A stretch of 64,000 nucleotides of DNA from Planctomycetota bacterium (lineage in GTDB: Bacteria; Planctomycetota; Planctomycetia; Pirellulales; Lacipirellulaceae), in NCBI GenBank assembly GCA_029259945.1, contig JAJDEF010000021.1:1-64000 (forward strand). Reading direction: 5' to 3'. The translations under genes were made by a program, and so were the position numbers. How positions within the stretch are numbered: position 1 is the stretch's first letter; every line of letters starts with the position of its first letter. This document shows positions 1 to 10,515 of the stretch, piece after piece. Below the pieces are notes generated by a model. The model did no database searches, was not told the DNA's origin, and saw only the letters and a program-made list of their open reading frames with translations.

Positions 1-128
1 TCAACACGATCCAGCACTGGCAACAACGTAACGCCACCGCCCGAAGGTTCCATCGGAAGCGAAAACTCAAAAAACTACGGGAAATCGGCATCGTTCTCAA
101 AAACCTGATACGATGTAAATGGCCCTAA
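1..128 (+). CDS. Possible 3' end of a truncated or window-cut gene
   Basis: Reading frame 3 is open from the window edge to a TAA at 126-128, giving about 41 residues that are strongly basic (many Arg and Lys, with HWQQRN near the start). The basic tail would suit a DNA-binding or transposase-like C-terminus, but no family is recognised and no start is visible because the window begins here. It may equally be a chance open frame. This is a low-confidence call resting only on the uninterrupted frame and biased composition. Confidence 0.3.
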   Translation, partial: NTIQHWQQRNATARRFHRKRKLKKLREIGIVLKNLIRCKWP

Positions 129-377
129 CCCTGCGCTGTAGCACTAGGGTGTGCCCTAAATTGCCGTTTCTAGCTCCTTTTCCGAGAAAATCTTCTCCAA
201 AGCACCCATGGAAACCATCAAATGGTAGAAGTTGAACCCGATCATGGAGCACAAAAGGTAAGGCACTTCACTGACCAGCAATCTTTCGGCACGGTAGGCT
301 GACGGGTTCCCTACCATTAAGGTAGGAAAACATTTGGATACTTTGCAATCAATACCTTTAGAAAAGGAATCTAAATC
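129..377. other. Leader region of the YceI-like gene
   Basis: No convincing gene is present; a minus-strand open frame across 156-479 mostly overlaps the start of the next gene in antisense and has no family features. A short hairpin (cctacc, loop attaa, ggtagg) lies at about 310-326. An AAGGA ribosome-binding site lies at about 364-368, nine bases before the ATG at 378. Confidence 0.4.
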
Positions 378-1055
378 ATGGTCAATACACTCAAAGCGGT
401 CGCTGTTGCAGCCACCCTCTGCGTGACACTTCATGGCAATTCCGTGCAAGCAGCAAACTACACGCTCGATCCTTCGCACACTTCAATTATCTTTGGAATC
501 AACCACCTGGGGTACAGCTTTACGTATGGTCGATTTAGCAAAGTCAGTGGAGCCTTTGTCTGGGATGATGCAAACCCCGCCGGCGGGCAGTTTCAAATTG
601 TTATCGATGCTTCGAGTATCGACTCCAATGATACAAGCCGCGACGAGCATCTTCGCGGCCCCGACTTTTTTAATGCTAACCAATTTCCTACCATTGCATT
701 TCAAAGTACTTCCATCACCCCCATGCCCAACAAGCCAGGGTCGTTCAATCTCTCTGGCAACTTGACCATTCACGGGGTAACTCGTCAGGTGACCATTCCG
801 CTAAAAAAATTGGGCGAAGGCAATGGCCCGTTCGGCAACTATCGATCAGGATTTATTTGCCAAACGTCGGTGCGTCGTAGCGACTATGGGATGACCACCA
901 TGCTTCCCAATATTGGCGATGATGTGGCGATTACGATCAGTTTCGAAGGCATTCGCCAAGCAGCCGCAGCGGGTTCTGGCAATAAAGCCGCCAGCCCCGC
1001 TGCTGATCCTGGGAACAATAGTGGCGGGCAAGGCTCAGGTAGCAGCAGCCGGTAG
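378..1055 (+). CDS. Exported YceI-like lipid-binding protein
   Basis: Residues 1-25 form a signal peptide with likely cleavage after SVQA. The mature part starts NYTLDPSHTS and continues through a YceI-type lipocalin-like beta-barrel of about 170 residues (IFGINHLGYSFTYGRF, later LTIHGVTRQVTIPL). YceI proteins bind isoprenoid or other amphiphilic molecules in the periplasm; the ligand here is unknown. The last 30 residues are a Gly/Ser/Ala-rich tail not needed for the fold. The ATG at 378 has an AAGGA site nine bases upstream. The membrane protein at 1082 follows after 26 bases on the same strand, so the two may be cotranscribed. Family assignment is confident, the ligand is not. Confidence 0.88.
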   Translation: MVNTLKAVAVAATLCVTLHGNSVQAANYTLDPSHTSIIFGINHLGYSFTYGRFSKVSGAFVWDDANPAGGQFQIVIDASSIDSNDTSRDEHLRGPDFFNANQFPTIAFQSTSITPMPNKPGSFNLSGNLTIHGVTRQVTIPLKKLGEGNGPFGNYRSGFICQTSVRRSDYGMTTMLPNIGDDVAITISFEGIRQAAAAGSGNKAASPAADPGNNSGGQGSGSSSR

Positions 1056-1081
1056 CTCACGCACAAAAGATCCATAGCGTC

Positions 1082-2029
1082 ATGTTCGAACTATCCGATA
1101 TCCTGCTCGGTGGTTTATTCCCCGCTTTCATAGCGATGGTTGCGCTGTCGGTAGCATGGAAACTTACCCACTGCACCGTCACGGCTTGGACCGCTGGTGT
1201 GGTCGCTGGAATCGTTGTCGGTCACTGGACGCTCGACTCGCAGCAGATTGGCATAGCGGCCGCTCTAGCAAAAACTCTGGACCCTGCGGAGGCCCGTGAC
1301 TGGTTGCCGCTGGCCACCCTGCTTGCCATCGTGCCTGCAGCACTCACTGACCTAAGCAAATACGGTCACCTACTGGCCTGGTTGGGTCGGGCTGTGCTCT
1401 GCCTGCTGCTGCCTTGGCGATTGCTTGCCGGCAGCGTTTACCTCCCTCAAACGACGCTGCCCGGCTTAGATTTGAATGCTCGCACTTGGTCGTCCATTGA
1501 AGCCGTTGGCTGGATTGGCGGAATCGGTGCCACGGTGTTTCTTGTGTGGATTCTTGCTGAAAGTAGCAATAAACGGCCTGGCGCACATCCTTGGCTGCGC
1601 TCGGTACTCGCCCCTGTGGTGACAGTCGGGGCAGCCGTTACGGTTGCGATGTCGGGTTCGTTTACCTATGCCCAACTACTAGGAGTGCTGACCGCTGCAT
1701 TAGCGGGTAGTGCCGTTGTCGCAATAATTTTGCGTCTACAGCGTGGCCCCGAAGCAACGGCTGGAGCGGTCATCATCACCTTTGGCGGCGTGCTCGTGAC
1801 CGCACATTTTTACTCCGACCTAAAATTTCTGCACGCGGTACTTTTGCTTACTGCGTTGGCAGCGGCTCTTGCCCCGGCAGTGCCAACAGTCTCTCCGCGA
1901 GCCCAGTCGGCCATGCGATGCGTGCTGTGCCTAGCTCCCCTGGCCATTGCAATCTTGCTGGCAGCGATCGATTTTAGCGCCGCCCAGGCCGAGTTGCAAA
2001 GCAATCCCTACCACAACTTCCAGCCATGA
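1082..2029 (+). CDS. Polytopic membrane protein of unknown function
   Basis: The 315-residue product is mostly hydrophobic, with about eight to nine predicted membrane segments separated by short loops (for example residues 8-26, 36-50, 80-92, 99-115, 140-160, 176-195, 198-216 and 225-305). No catalytic or transport motif is recognised. The start ATG lies 26 bases after the YceI-like gene, and the stop falls only five bases before the convergent mnmA stop. The length and the absence of charged residues in the segments resemble small conserved planctomycete membrane proteins, but no function can be named. Confidence 0.7.
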   Translation: MFELSDILLGGLFPAFIAMVALSVAWKLTHCTVTAWTAGVVAGIVVGHWTLDSQQIGIAAALAKTLDPAEARDWLPLATLLAIVPAALTDLSKYGHLLAWLGRAVLCLLLPWRLLAGSVYLPQTTLPGLDLNARTWSSIEAVGWIGGIGATVFLVWILAESSNKRPGAHPWLRSVLAPVVTVGAAVTVAMSGSFTYAQLLGVLTAALAGSAVVAIILRLQRGPEATAGAVIITFGGVLVTAHFYSDLKFLHAVLLLTALAAALAPAVPTVSPRAQSAMRCVLCLAPLAIAILLAAIDFSAAQAELQSNPYHNFQP

Positions 2030-2034
2030 AATCG

Positions 2035-3144
2035 CTACTCAATCCAGCCGCCACCCAACGTGCGCTGACCGTCGTAGCACACAACCGCTTGCCCTGGCGC
2101 GACGCCCTGCTGGGGTTGGTCGAATCGAACGTGAAGTCGGCTGTTGGCCAGTAGCTCGACCGTGGCAGGGACCGGAGCAGCGTTGTAGCGAATCTGCACC
2201 TCGCATTGCGAAGGAACTTCGGCCCGATCGACTAGCCAATTTGTATCAGCCGCGGTTAACTCTTGCCGCTGTAGATCCTCGCGGTCGCCTAGCGTGACGC
2301 GGCGTGTCTCGCGATCGATGCGTACCACAAATTTTGGTATGCCCAGCGCAACCCCCAAACCCTTGCGCTGGCCCACGGTAAACCCTTCGATGCCATTGTG
2401 CTGACCAACCACGGTCCCGTCGACCATCGCCAGTTCACCGGAAGTATCAATGGCTTCTCGGTTGCCACGGACAAATTCATCGTATCGGCCACTGGTGACA
2501 AAGCAAATCTCTTGGCTGTCTTTCTTTTCAGCGACGTTCATTCCCACCTTCGCTGCTAGTTGCCGAATGACGACTTTCTCGTAATTTCCTACCGGCAACA
2601 ACATCCGCGACAAAAACTTTTTTTCGATGCCAAACAGCACATACGATTGATCCTTGCTCGAATCACGCCCCCGCAATAGCGCCGTTTGGCCCGCGACATC
2701 TTGCTCTAGCCGGGCATAGTGGCCTGTGGCGACAAACTCAGCCCCCACGCTGTCGGCATAGTCAAACAGCTTGCCAAATTTGATCCAATTGTTGCACTGC
2801 ACACACGGGTTCGGGGTTCGCCCTGCCGTATACTGCTCGACAAAGTAGTTGATAATACGGCCAAACTCTTGGTCCAAATTCAACGCATAAAACGGAATCG
2901 ACAGCTTATCGGCAACCCTGCGGGCATCCTCCGCATCCGCTGCCGTACAGCATCCTTGCTTGTGATCGAGCCGCTCTACAATCGGTAGCTGGGGGCTATT
3001 GGCCTCACCCACCTCACATGCCACCGGCGACTGGTGGCCGTGGCGCATAAAGACGCCAATCACCTCGTGCCCCTGCTCTAACAGCAGATGAGCCGCGACG
3101 CTCGAATCGACTCCGCCCGACATTGCTAATACCACCCGTGCCAT
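2035..3144 (-). CDS. mnmA: tRNA-specific 2-thiouridylase MnmA
   Basis: MnmA transfers sulfur to uridine 34 of Lys, Glu and Gln tRNAs, giving 2-thiouridine at the wobble position. The 369-residue protein has the N-terminal PP-loop SGGVDSSVAA at residues 9-18 for ATP adenylation. The catalytic cysteines are in NPCVQCN (about residue 113) and EICFV (about residue 212), and the C-terminal beta-barrel carries the usual GFTVGQRKGLGV motif. Length and motif order match the family. It faces the prfB gene divergently, with about 114 bases between start codons. The persulfide donor proteins are not encoded nearby. Confidence 0.96.
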   Translation of the reverse strand: MARVVLAMSGGVDSSVAAHLLLEQGHEVIGVFMRHGHQSPVACEVGEANSPQLPIVERLDHKQGCCTAADAEDARRVADKLSIPFYALNLDQEFGRIINYFVEQYTAGRTPNPCVQCNNWIKFGKLFDYADSVGAEFVATGHYARLEQDVAGQTALLRGRDSSKDQSYVLFGIEKKFLSRMLLPVGNYEKVVIRQLAAKVGMNVAEKKDSQEICFVTSGRYDEFVRGNREAIDTSGELAMVDGTVVGQHNGIEGFTVGQRKGLGVALGIPKFVVRIDRETRRVTLGDREDLQRQELTAADTNWLVDRAEVPSQCEVQIRYNAAPVPATVELLANSRLHVRFDQPQQGVAPGQAVVCYDGQRTLGGGWIE

Positions 3145-3258
3145 AACCTTCGAGTCTAGCCCTCGCCGCAGCTACGCGGCAAGCCTATAATCGGCACTCC
3201 AAAGCCAAAGGGTTGCACCCTATGGCCTCTCATACCACCCTCCTAGGAGTCTTGACCG

Positions 3259-4381
3259 ATGTCGCTGGAAAAAGAATGGATCGATCGCGCCGAAGCGATC
3301 CGCACAGCAGTTCTCCAGCTACGAGACTCTCTTTGACTGTGCTGCCAAAGCAGAGCACATCCAGGCCATCGACAGCGAAATGGCCGCTCCCGATTTCTGG
3401 AACGACCAAGAAAAAGCCCAAGAAAAAGTCAGCCAGCGTAAGTTGCTGCTTGGCATGGTCAAACCGCTCGACGACGCGCTTGCCGAAAGTGACGATCTGA
3501 CTGCCATGGTCGAAATGGCGGCCGAAGACGAATCGTTTGCCGCCGAGGTTCCGCCCGAAGTCGAGCGGCTAGAAACCGTGGTCAAACAACTCAAGCTCCA
3601 ATCGCTGCTCAGTGGCACCCACGACGCTGCCGGAGCCATTCTTACCATCAACGCTCGTGATGGCGGTACCGATGCCAATGATTGGGCTGAAATGCTACTC
3701 CGCATGTACATCCAATGGGCACAGAAAAACGACTACACCGTCTCGCTGATCGACCGTCAAGACAACGAAGAAGCCGGCATCAACAATGCGACCATCGCTA
3801 TCCGTGGCCCCATGGCCTATGGCTACTTGCGTGGCGAATCGGGTATGCACCGACTTGTGCGTATCAGTCCGTTCAATTCTGAGGGCAAGCGTCAAACCAG
3901 CTTTGCAGCCATCGACGTTTCGCCAGAAATTTCTGACTCGGTCGACATCGAAATCAATGAGTCGGATGTCCGGATCGACACCTATCGGGCTAGCGGTGCC
4001 GGTGGCCAGCATGTCAATAAAACAGATAGCGCGATCCGTCTCACACATCTCCCCACCAATATTGTTGTTCAATGTCAAAACGAACGGAGCCAGCACAAAA
4101 ATCGCGCCACCGCCTGGAAAATGTTACGTGCTCGCATGGCCCGGCACGAAGAAGAGAAACGCGAAGCCGAGGAAGCTGCAAAGTACCAACAACAAGCCAA
4201 AACTGGTTTTGGCTCGCAAATTCGCAACTACTTTCTCCACCCCGACCAACGCGTGAAAGATGCCCGTACAAAATTTCAGATGGGCAATTTCCACGCCGTC
4301 CTCGATGGTGACATCCAAGGTTTTCTAGATTCCGTGCTGCGTTGGCGTGCCGGACAGCCGATCGAAGAGAGCACCCCGTGA
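3259..4381 (+). CDS. prfB: Peptide chain release factor 2, programmed +1 frameshift
   Basis: RF2 ends translation at UGA and UAA. ATG at 3259 (AGGAG ten bases upstream) opens a 25-codon zero frame ending CTT TGA at 3331-3336. The next base is C, giving the classic CTTTGAC slip site. A +1 shift after CTT reads GAC at 3335 and continues in frame to 4381, for a product of about 373 residues, the normal RF2 length. The SPF codon-recognition motif is in RISPFNSEGK and the catalytic GGQ is in GAGGQHVNKTDS. The codons before the slip site (CGA GAC TCT) contain only a weak Shine-Dalgarno-like stretch, unlike the AGGGGG of Escherichia coli. An annotation starting at ATG 3380 would miss the first 40 residues. 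Confidence 0.96.
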
Positions 4382-5046
4382 CACGCATTTTCACCCCGAC
4401 GCCAATCGCCTCACTCACCGCCGTAGGCCAAGACGGCTGCGGATTGCGAGTCGAGTTCCTGCAACTAGGCAACCAATTTGCACACCGAATTCTTGCCTTC
4501 GATGCCGAGAATACGGCCATTTCGCTCCTGGAAACGGTAGAAACCCTGTCGACGGAAGCCTCGTGGCCCCCAAGCCCGGTTCTACAAGGGCTGAATACCG
4601 AAGACCTGCGTTCCGAACTATCTCAGACTGAAAAACCTCTTTCCGCCATGCTCATGGGTTCGGCGGGCAAAGGACACTGGTCGCTTAGCATCGAACCACG
4701 GCAGGAAGACAAAACGGCCCAGCTACTGTTTGACGTTGCTTGCCGCGTCAAATCGTTGCCCACGGCATTAACGAGCACCTACACCATTGGCGAGTCGGTT
4801 GAGATCAACCATTCTGGTTCAGCACTTCGCCTAAGAACCCCCTTAGGTGACTATTGCCTCGAAGCAATGCCTCTCGATTCAAGCGATTCCCAAAACTCTT
4901 GCCAACTTCACACGGACAACGGCAGGCTCCAGCTAAGCCGTGAAACGCTGACGACCGACACCCCCCCGATTACCCTCCGCTGGTGCTACCAACTAAGTAC
5001 TTCCCATACAACCGGATCATCCCGATCTAATACGAAATCTACCTAG
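4378..5046 (+). CDS. Hypothetical protein overlapping prfB
   Basis: The GTG at 4378 overlaps the prfB stop (GTGA arrangement), implying translational coupling. The reading frame also extends upstream into prfB, but the coupled GTG is the natural start and gives 222 residues (MTRIFTPTPIAS...). The protein is soluble in appearance, with no signal peptide or membrane segment and a Ser/Thr-rich C-terminus. No domain is recognised; planctomycete gene neighbours of prfB are often lineage-specific. Function unknown. Confidence 0.65.
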   Translation: MTRIFTPTPIASLTAVGQDGCGLRVEFLQLGNQFAHRILAFDAENTAISLLETVETLSTEASWPPSPVLQGLNTEDLRSELSQTEKPLSAMLMGSAGKGHWSLSIEPRQEDKTAQLLFDVACRVKSLPTALTSTYTIGESVEINHSGSALRLRTPLGDYCLEAMPLDSSDSQNSCQLHTDNGRLQLSRETLTTDTPPITLRWCYQLSTSHTTGSSRSNTKST

Positions 5047-5170
5047 CAATAACGTTGTCTTTCACGATGCAAACGCATAGACTGCGGGTAGACTGAAGGC
5101 TGGTCCATCGAGGGCACATACTCCCCAAAAAACTCCACCACCTTACACGAGTATTACAGGGGAAGAACTG

Positions 5171-6361
5171 ATGAATAGAACAGTGGCGGCTAACATTTCT
5201 CTAACTCTGGTGACTTTCTTTGTCACCAGTCTTCTAACCGCATCAGCCCACGCCGGCGTGACGCAAGATAGCCAGGCTCGCTCCGTTGAGGCGGCTGCCG
5301 GTGCCAATGTCTCTGGAGCGACTCCGCCCGATGATGGCGAAACGTCCAATGCCACAGGCTTCGGTGTTTATGTTGACGATGCACTTGCTGGCGTTGTGGC
5401 TAACAATGGACTGGATATCGCGCAAAGCAATGCCACGGCTCTACAAGAATCGATTATCCAAAAGAAATCTGTAGAAGCCTTTGGCGAGACTCAGGTCTTG
5501 GCGCTGGTGCAAAGTACTAGCGGCGGGGGCGCATTTGGCGATGGATTCACGGAATTGTCTTATCAGTTTACGCTAGACGTTGCCACAAACTACGAAGTAC
5601 TCGGGCTGGTCTCGCGTTTTGGGCCCGATTCTGATGCGACTATCGAGCTTCGTCGTTCCGACTTAACGGCGGTATTTGCGATCGGTGCCCCGGTTGGTTA
5701 TGTGAGCACCTTTGTTGCACAAAGCGGTACGCTTGCCGCAGACACTTATACGCTCTTCGCCGAGGCAGATACGCTCCTGTCACAGTTAGGGCCAACGGGA
5801 ATAAATCCAAGCACTGCGGGGGCGGAGTTTGAGTTTGCATTTGCATTGGATGTTGACGCCCCAGGCGAGATTATTAATGGTTTTTTTGAGGCTGAAAATC
5901 CCATAACGGGAGACATCTTCGGCTGGACGAAGACGGGGGCAGGCACCTCACAGTTGCAAGAGATCGGCAACGAGGTATTTGTCGAGTTTGTCACCGGCTC
6001 TCCAGCAGGCCTATTACAAAATGTCGATACCCTATCCGATGCTTTCTTGATTAGCTTTGATTATCAGTTTCTAGATACTTCGGGCACATTAGAATTGTTG
6101 CTCGACGGGCAATCGCTGCTTACCTTGCCAGCGCCGTCGACCCTAGCAACCGGTTTCCAAACCGCATCGATTCTGGTGAATAGCCCCTCGTTGCTCGGTC
6201 AGTTGAATGCGCCGTTGGAAATCATCTTTGACGGCCCCACAAGTGGATTGACGGCTTACGTCGACAATCTTTCGCTAAGTGCTATTCCAGAACCCGCATC
6301 GTTGGTGTTTACGCTAATTGGCACCTTCGCAATGCTGTCCATTCGTAATCGCCGAATCTGA
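5171..6361 (+). CDS. PEP-CTERM sorted exported protein
   Basis: A signal peptide (residues 1 to about 30, ending SAHAG) is followed by about 340 residues of acidic, Thr/Ser/Asn-rich beta-type sequence. The C-terminal sorting signal has IPEPASL, a hydrophobic segment and the basic end RNRRI. In known systems such proteins are processed at the membrane by an exosortase and sent to the cell surface or matrix; no exosortase gene is visible here. The ATG has a purine-rich GGGGAAG site upstream. A strong symmetrical terminator follows at 6411. The function of the surface domain is unknown. Confidence 0.85.
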   Translation: MNRTVAANISLTLVTFFVTSLLTASAHAGVTQDSQARSVEAAAGANVSGATPPDDGETSNATGFGVYVDDALAGVVANNGLDIAQSNATALQESIIQKKSVEAFGETQVLALVQSTSGGGAFGDGFTELSYQFTLDVATNYEVLGLVSRFGPDSDATIELRRSDLTAVFAIGAPVGYVSTFVAQSGTLAADTYTLFAEADTLLSQLGPTGINPSTAGAEFEFAFALDVDAPGEIINGFFEAENPITGDIFGWTKTGAGTSQLQEIGNEVFVEFVTGSPAGLLQNVDTLSDAFLISFDYQFLDTSGTLELLLDGQSLLTLPAPSTLATGFQTASILVNSPSLLGQLNAPLEIIFDGPTSGLTAYVDNLSLSAIPEPASLVFTLIGTFAMLSIRNRRI

Positions 6362-6410
6362 ATCAAGGTTGATCGGCAATTGCCGGAGTCGCATCACTCG
6401 AAGCCATGAA

Positions 6411-6438
6411 AAAACCCCGGCCACAGGGCCGGGGTTTT
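6411..6438. terminator. Bidirectional terminator between PEP-CTERM gene and groEL
   Basis: A perfect 12 bp stem (aaaaccccggcc with ggccggggtttt) encloses the four-base loop acag. The A-run on one side and T-run on the other give a rho-independent terminator in both directions. It lies between the converging PEP-CTERM gene and groEL. Confidence 0.85.
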
Positions 6439-6563
6439 CGACGGTACGGCTCTGCTTTCACACAGCCCTTTTTCTAATAGCAGTTTCAAAACGCCAAGAG
6501 GGCATCCCACGGCCGGAGATTGTCGAGCCAGAAGGGGTTTTGAAACCGGCTGTAAACTAATTG

Positions 6564-8234
<1,671 letters not shown>

Positions 8235-8260
8235 CTATTTTTTTTGATTGTCACTAGCGT

Positions 8261-8578
8261 CTACTCGATGACGGCTAGGATGTCGCCTTCGCTCATCAGC
8301 AGATATTCTTCATCGTCGAGGTTGATGGTCTCAGGGGCGTAGCTGGTAAACAGTACGCGGTCGCCTTTTTTCACCTGTAATTCGCCACGGGTGCCATCGT
8401 CGAGAAGCTTGCCATTGCCGACGGCAATGATGGTGCCACGCGAAGGCTTATCTTGAGCACTATCGGGTAGCACGATGCCGCCGGCAGTGATGTCAAGCGA
8501 TTCATCGCGAGCAACAACAACGCGATCGCCCAAGGGCTGTAAAGCGACTTTACTCTTCTTCTTAGTGGCAGTTGCCAT
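8261..8578 (-). CDS. groS: Co-chaperonin GroES (Hsp10)
   Basis: GroES caps the GroEL cavity as a heptamer. The 105-residue product has the Hsp10 signature LQPLGDRVVVARDE, the mobile loop with GGIVLPDSA, and the closing EEYLLMSEGDILAVIE. A basic leader MATATKKKSK precedes the usual start and makes it slightly longer than the family norm of about 97. groEL follows after 77 bases. Upstream lies a 9 bp inverted repeat (8652-8695) that could be an operator; a CIRCE element is not present. Confidence 0.96.
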   Translation of the reverse strand: MATATKKKSKVALQPLGDRVVVARDESLDITAGGIVLPDSAQDKPSRGTIIAVGNGKLLDDGTRGELQVKKGDRVLFTSYAPETINLDDEEYLLMSEGDILAVIE

Positions 8579-8651
8579 GGGTTACGATTCTCCTGATAGA
8601 TGTGAGATTTGTGATTTATGGTGAGGACGGGTGGCTGATCGCCAATCCTTG

Positions 8652-8695
8652 AGTGCTTTGTCATCCCAATTCAAAGTGCGAGTTGTCAAAGCACT
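8652..8695 (-). promoter_or_regulatory. Inverted repeat upstream of groES, candidate operator
   Basis: The arms agtgctttg (8652-8660) and caaagcact (8687-8695) are perfect inverted copies 26 bases apart, about 75-115 bases before the groES start. A TTGACA hexamer on the minus strand (8689 down to 8684) overlaps one arm, which would suit a repressor site over a -35 box, though no good -10 box is seen at the expected distance. The half-sites do not have the order of CIRCE. The rest of the 8579-8894 gap holds nothing recognisable. Confidence 0.4.
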
Positions 8696-8894
8696 AGTGT
8701 CTGCGCAGAGGTAGTCTGTTGGCAAGAGTGCGAATGCAATCAGCGCGCCAATTTGGCCGTTGTCGCCAACTCGTGGAGTGGTAAGGGATTAGAGAAATCG
8801 AGCGAAATCTGGCTCGCTGCCAAATCAGGTGCCCTACTGGCTGACCGTTGTGAACGACGTTGAGTAGCTGCCATTTTGGCAGACCGTGGTTATC

Positions 8895-9671
8895 TCAACC
8901 ACACAGTTGCCAAGCAACCACAGCCACCCCCAGCGGAATAAGATAATACGCAAACAGCGCGAGCTGACCTCGCCGTACCCAGCGTATCAGCAGAGCTAGA
9001 GCTACCAAGCCGACGAGCATCGAGACAAGAAACCCCAGGGCAAGTGTTGTTAGTGGGGTGCCGGTGGCTCCCTCTTTGCAGGCTTTGACGGCCGTCAGTA
9101 AACCACCCCCGCCGATCACCGGGATGGCCATCAGAAAGGCAAATGCGGCGGCGGATTCGCGACGGAGGCCACATGCTAGTCCGCCCACGATCGTTGCCCC
9201 GCTACGTGAGATGCCGGGCAGGATGGCGAAGGCTTGCAGCAAGCCAATGAGTATCGCGTGTTTGGGCCTCAGGTCTACGTACTGCGTGTCGCCAGGAGAT
9301 CGTTGGGAGATCCATAGCAGGCCCAAAGCGGAGATAGGAAACATCAACCCTGCGAGTAGCGGGCTCTCGAGCAGACTCCGATCGATGCTAAAACCGACAA
9401 CCACGGCGGGAATCGTAGCAAGAATCAGCAAGGGGATTGCGCGACGGTCGCTGGTGAGCAGGCGGGCACACTCGCGTCGGTAGTAGATCATCACGGCCGC
9501 CAAAGTGCCCAGATGGAGTACTACCTCGACTTCCAGCAAATCCTGGATTGGCTCGGCGCCCAGGGCGGTGAGTAGGTTGTGTGCTACGACCAGATGTCCC
9601 GAGGAGCTTACCGGGAGAAACTCGGTAAGCCCTTGAATAACGGCTAAAACAATGATTTCCCAAAGAGCCAT
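8895..9671 (-). CDS. uppP: Undecaprenyl-diphosphatase UppP (BacA family)
   Basis: UppP removes a phosphate from undecaprenyl diphosphate to recycle the lipid carrier for cell-wall and polysaccharide synthesis. The 258-residue integral membrane protein carries both family motifs: IQGLTEFLPVSSSGHL at residues 14-29 and LPGISRSGATI at about 147-157, with about seven to eight membrane segments. Length is close to the usual 265-275. Its presence fits recent evidence that planctomycetes make peptidoglycan. It is divergent from the GYF_2 gene at 9848. Confidence 0.95.
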   Translation of the reverse strand: MALWEIIVLAVIQGLTEFLPVSSSGHLVVAHNLLTALGAEPIQDLLEVEVVLHLGTLAAVMIYYRRECARLLTSDRRAIPLLILATIPAVVVGFSIDRSLLESPLLAGLMFPISALGLLWISQRSPGDTQYVDLRPKHAILIGLLQAFAILPGISRSGATIVGGLACGLRRESAAAFAFLMAIPVIGGGGLLTAVKACKEGATGTPLTTLALGFLVSMLVGLVALALLIRWVRRGQLALFAYYLIPLGVAVVAWQLCG

Positions 9672-9847
9672 GCGAGTAAATTCTTTTCAGAGGGCGGGGG
9701 CAGGCAAGCCTATAACTATAGCTCGCAATCGAGACTGGGTCTGCGGCCAATCATTCGACTTGTGGCTTCTCTGAGCCTAAAAACGCGGATAGACTGATAA
9801 AGTGGGGCTTGGGCTAACATTCGCGACTTTGCATTCTTGGTAGACGC

Positions 9848-10447
9848 ATGGGTATTCGGTTTCAGTGTCCCAATGGACATAAGCTAAACGTGAAGACTTT
9901 TCTGGCCGGCAAGTGCGGGATTTGTCCACACTGCGATGCCAAATTCGTTATTCCTAACAGCAGCGGAAGTCAAGCAGAGGCTGTCGGAGACGTTACCGAG
10001 CAGGCCGCAGACGCCCCTCGATCAACGGAAGAATTGACTCCGGTTGCCGAAATCTCGTCGGGCGACCTTTGGTACGTAAAACCTGCCAAGGGGGGGGAGC
10101 AATTGGGGCCGGTGAGTCGTGAGGAGATGCGAACCTGGATCGCCGAAGATCGCATTGCCCCCGACAGTTGGGTTTGGCGAACCGGCTGGCCAGAATGGAA
10201 GTTTGGTAACGAAGCGTTTGACGAACTGAAATCGCCGACGGATGATGCCTCTTCCCCCCCATCAAGCAACGACCTGACCCCAGGAGTCAAGCGGGAAGCT
10301 CGCGCTTCGTCCGACCCGGGGAACAAGAACTTACGTTGGCAATCGCCTCGAAGCCGACGACTTCGCGCTCAGAAGATCACGGTAGTGCTGGGAGTCCTGG
10401 TATTATTATTGGGCGTGGTGTTGGTGTTGGTGCTCTCGATTCAGTAA
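9848..10447 (+). CDS. Zinc-ribbon and GYF_2 domain membrane-anchored protein
   Basis: Residues 1-34 contain a zinc-binding pattern (C7, H11, C26, C29 in FQCPNGHKL and GICPHCDAKF). A GYF_2 (DUF4339) domain spans about residues 74-125 (LWYVKPAKGGEQLGPVSREE and a later WRTGWPEW). A basic region and one membrane segment (about 177-198) close the protein. This zinc ribbon/GYF_2/membrane-anchor layout is common in planctomycetes; GYF domains bind proline-rich peptides, so a protein-interaction role at the membrane is inferred. A terminator follows at 10452. Confidence 0.82.
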   Translation: MGIRFQCPNGHKLNVKTFLAGKCGICPHCDAKFVIPNSSGSQAEAVGDVTEQAADAPRSTEELTPVAEISSGDLWYVKPAKGGEQLGPVSREEMRTWIAEDRIAPDSWVWRTGWPEWKFGNEAFDELKSPTDDASSPPSSNDLTPGVKREARASSDPGNKNLRWQSPRSRRLRAQKITVVLGVLVLLLGVVLVLVLSIQ

Positions 10448-10451
10448 TAAA

Positions 10452-10484
10452 AAATGCCGGAACCCAGGTAGGATTCCGGCATTT
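10452..10484. terminator. Bidirectional terminator
   Basis: An 11 bp perfect stem (aaatgccggaa with ttccggcattt) with an 11-base loop lies between the converging GYF_2 gene and the Cys-rich gene. T-rich sequence follows on the plus strand and the A-run precedes it for the minus strand. Confidence 0.8.
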
Positions 10485-10515
10485 CATTTTCTTATATTAC
10501 CACGAAAGCAGGTGC

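Noticed and set aside
8579-8894. CIRCE element upstream of groES
   Set aside because: The inverted repeat present has the half-sites in the opposite order and a 26-base spacer instead of nine.
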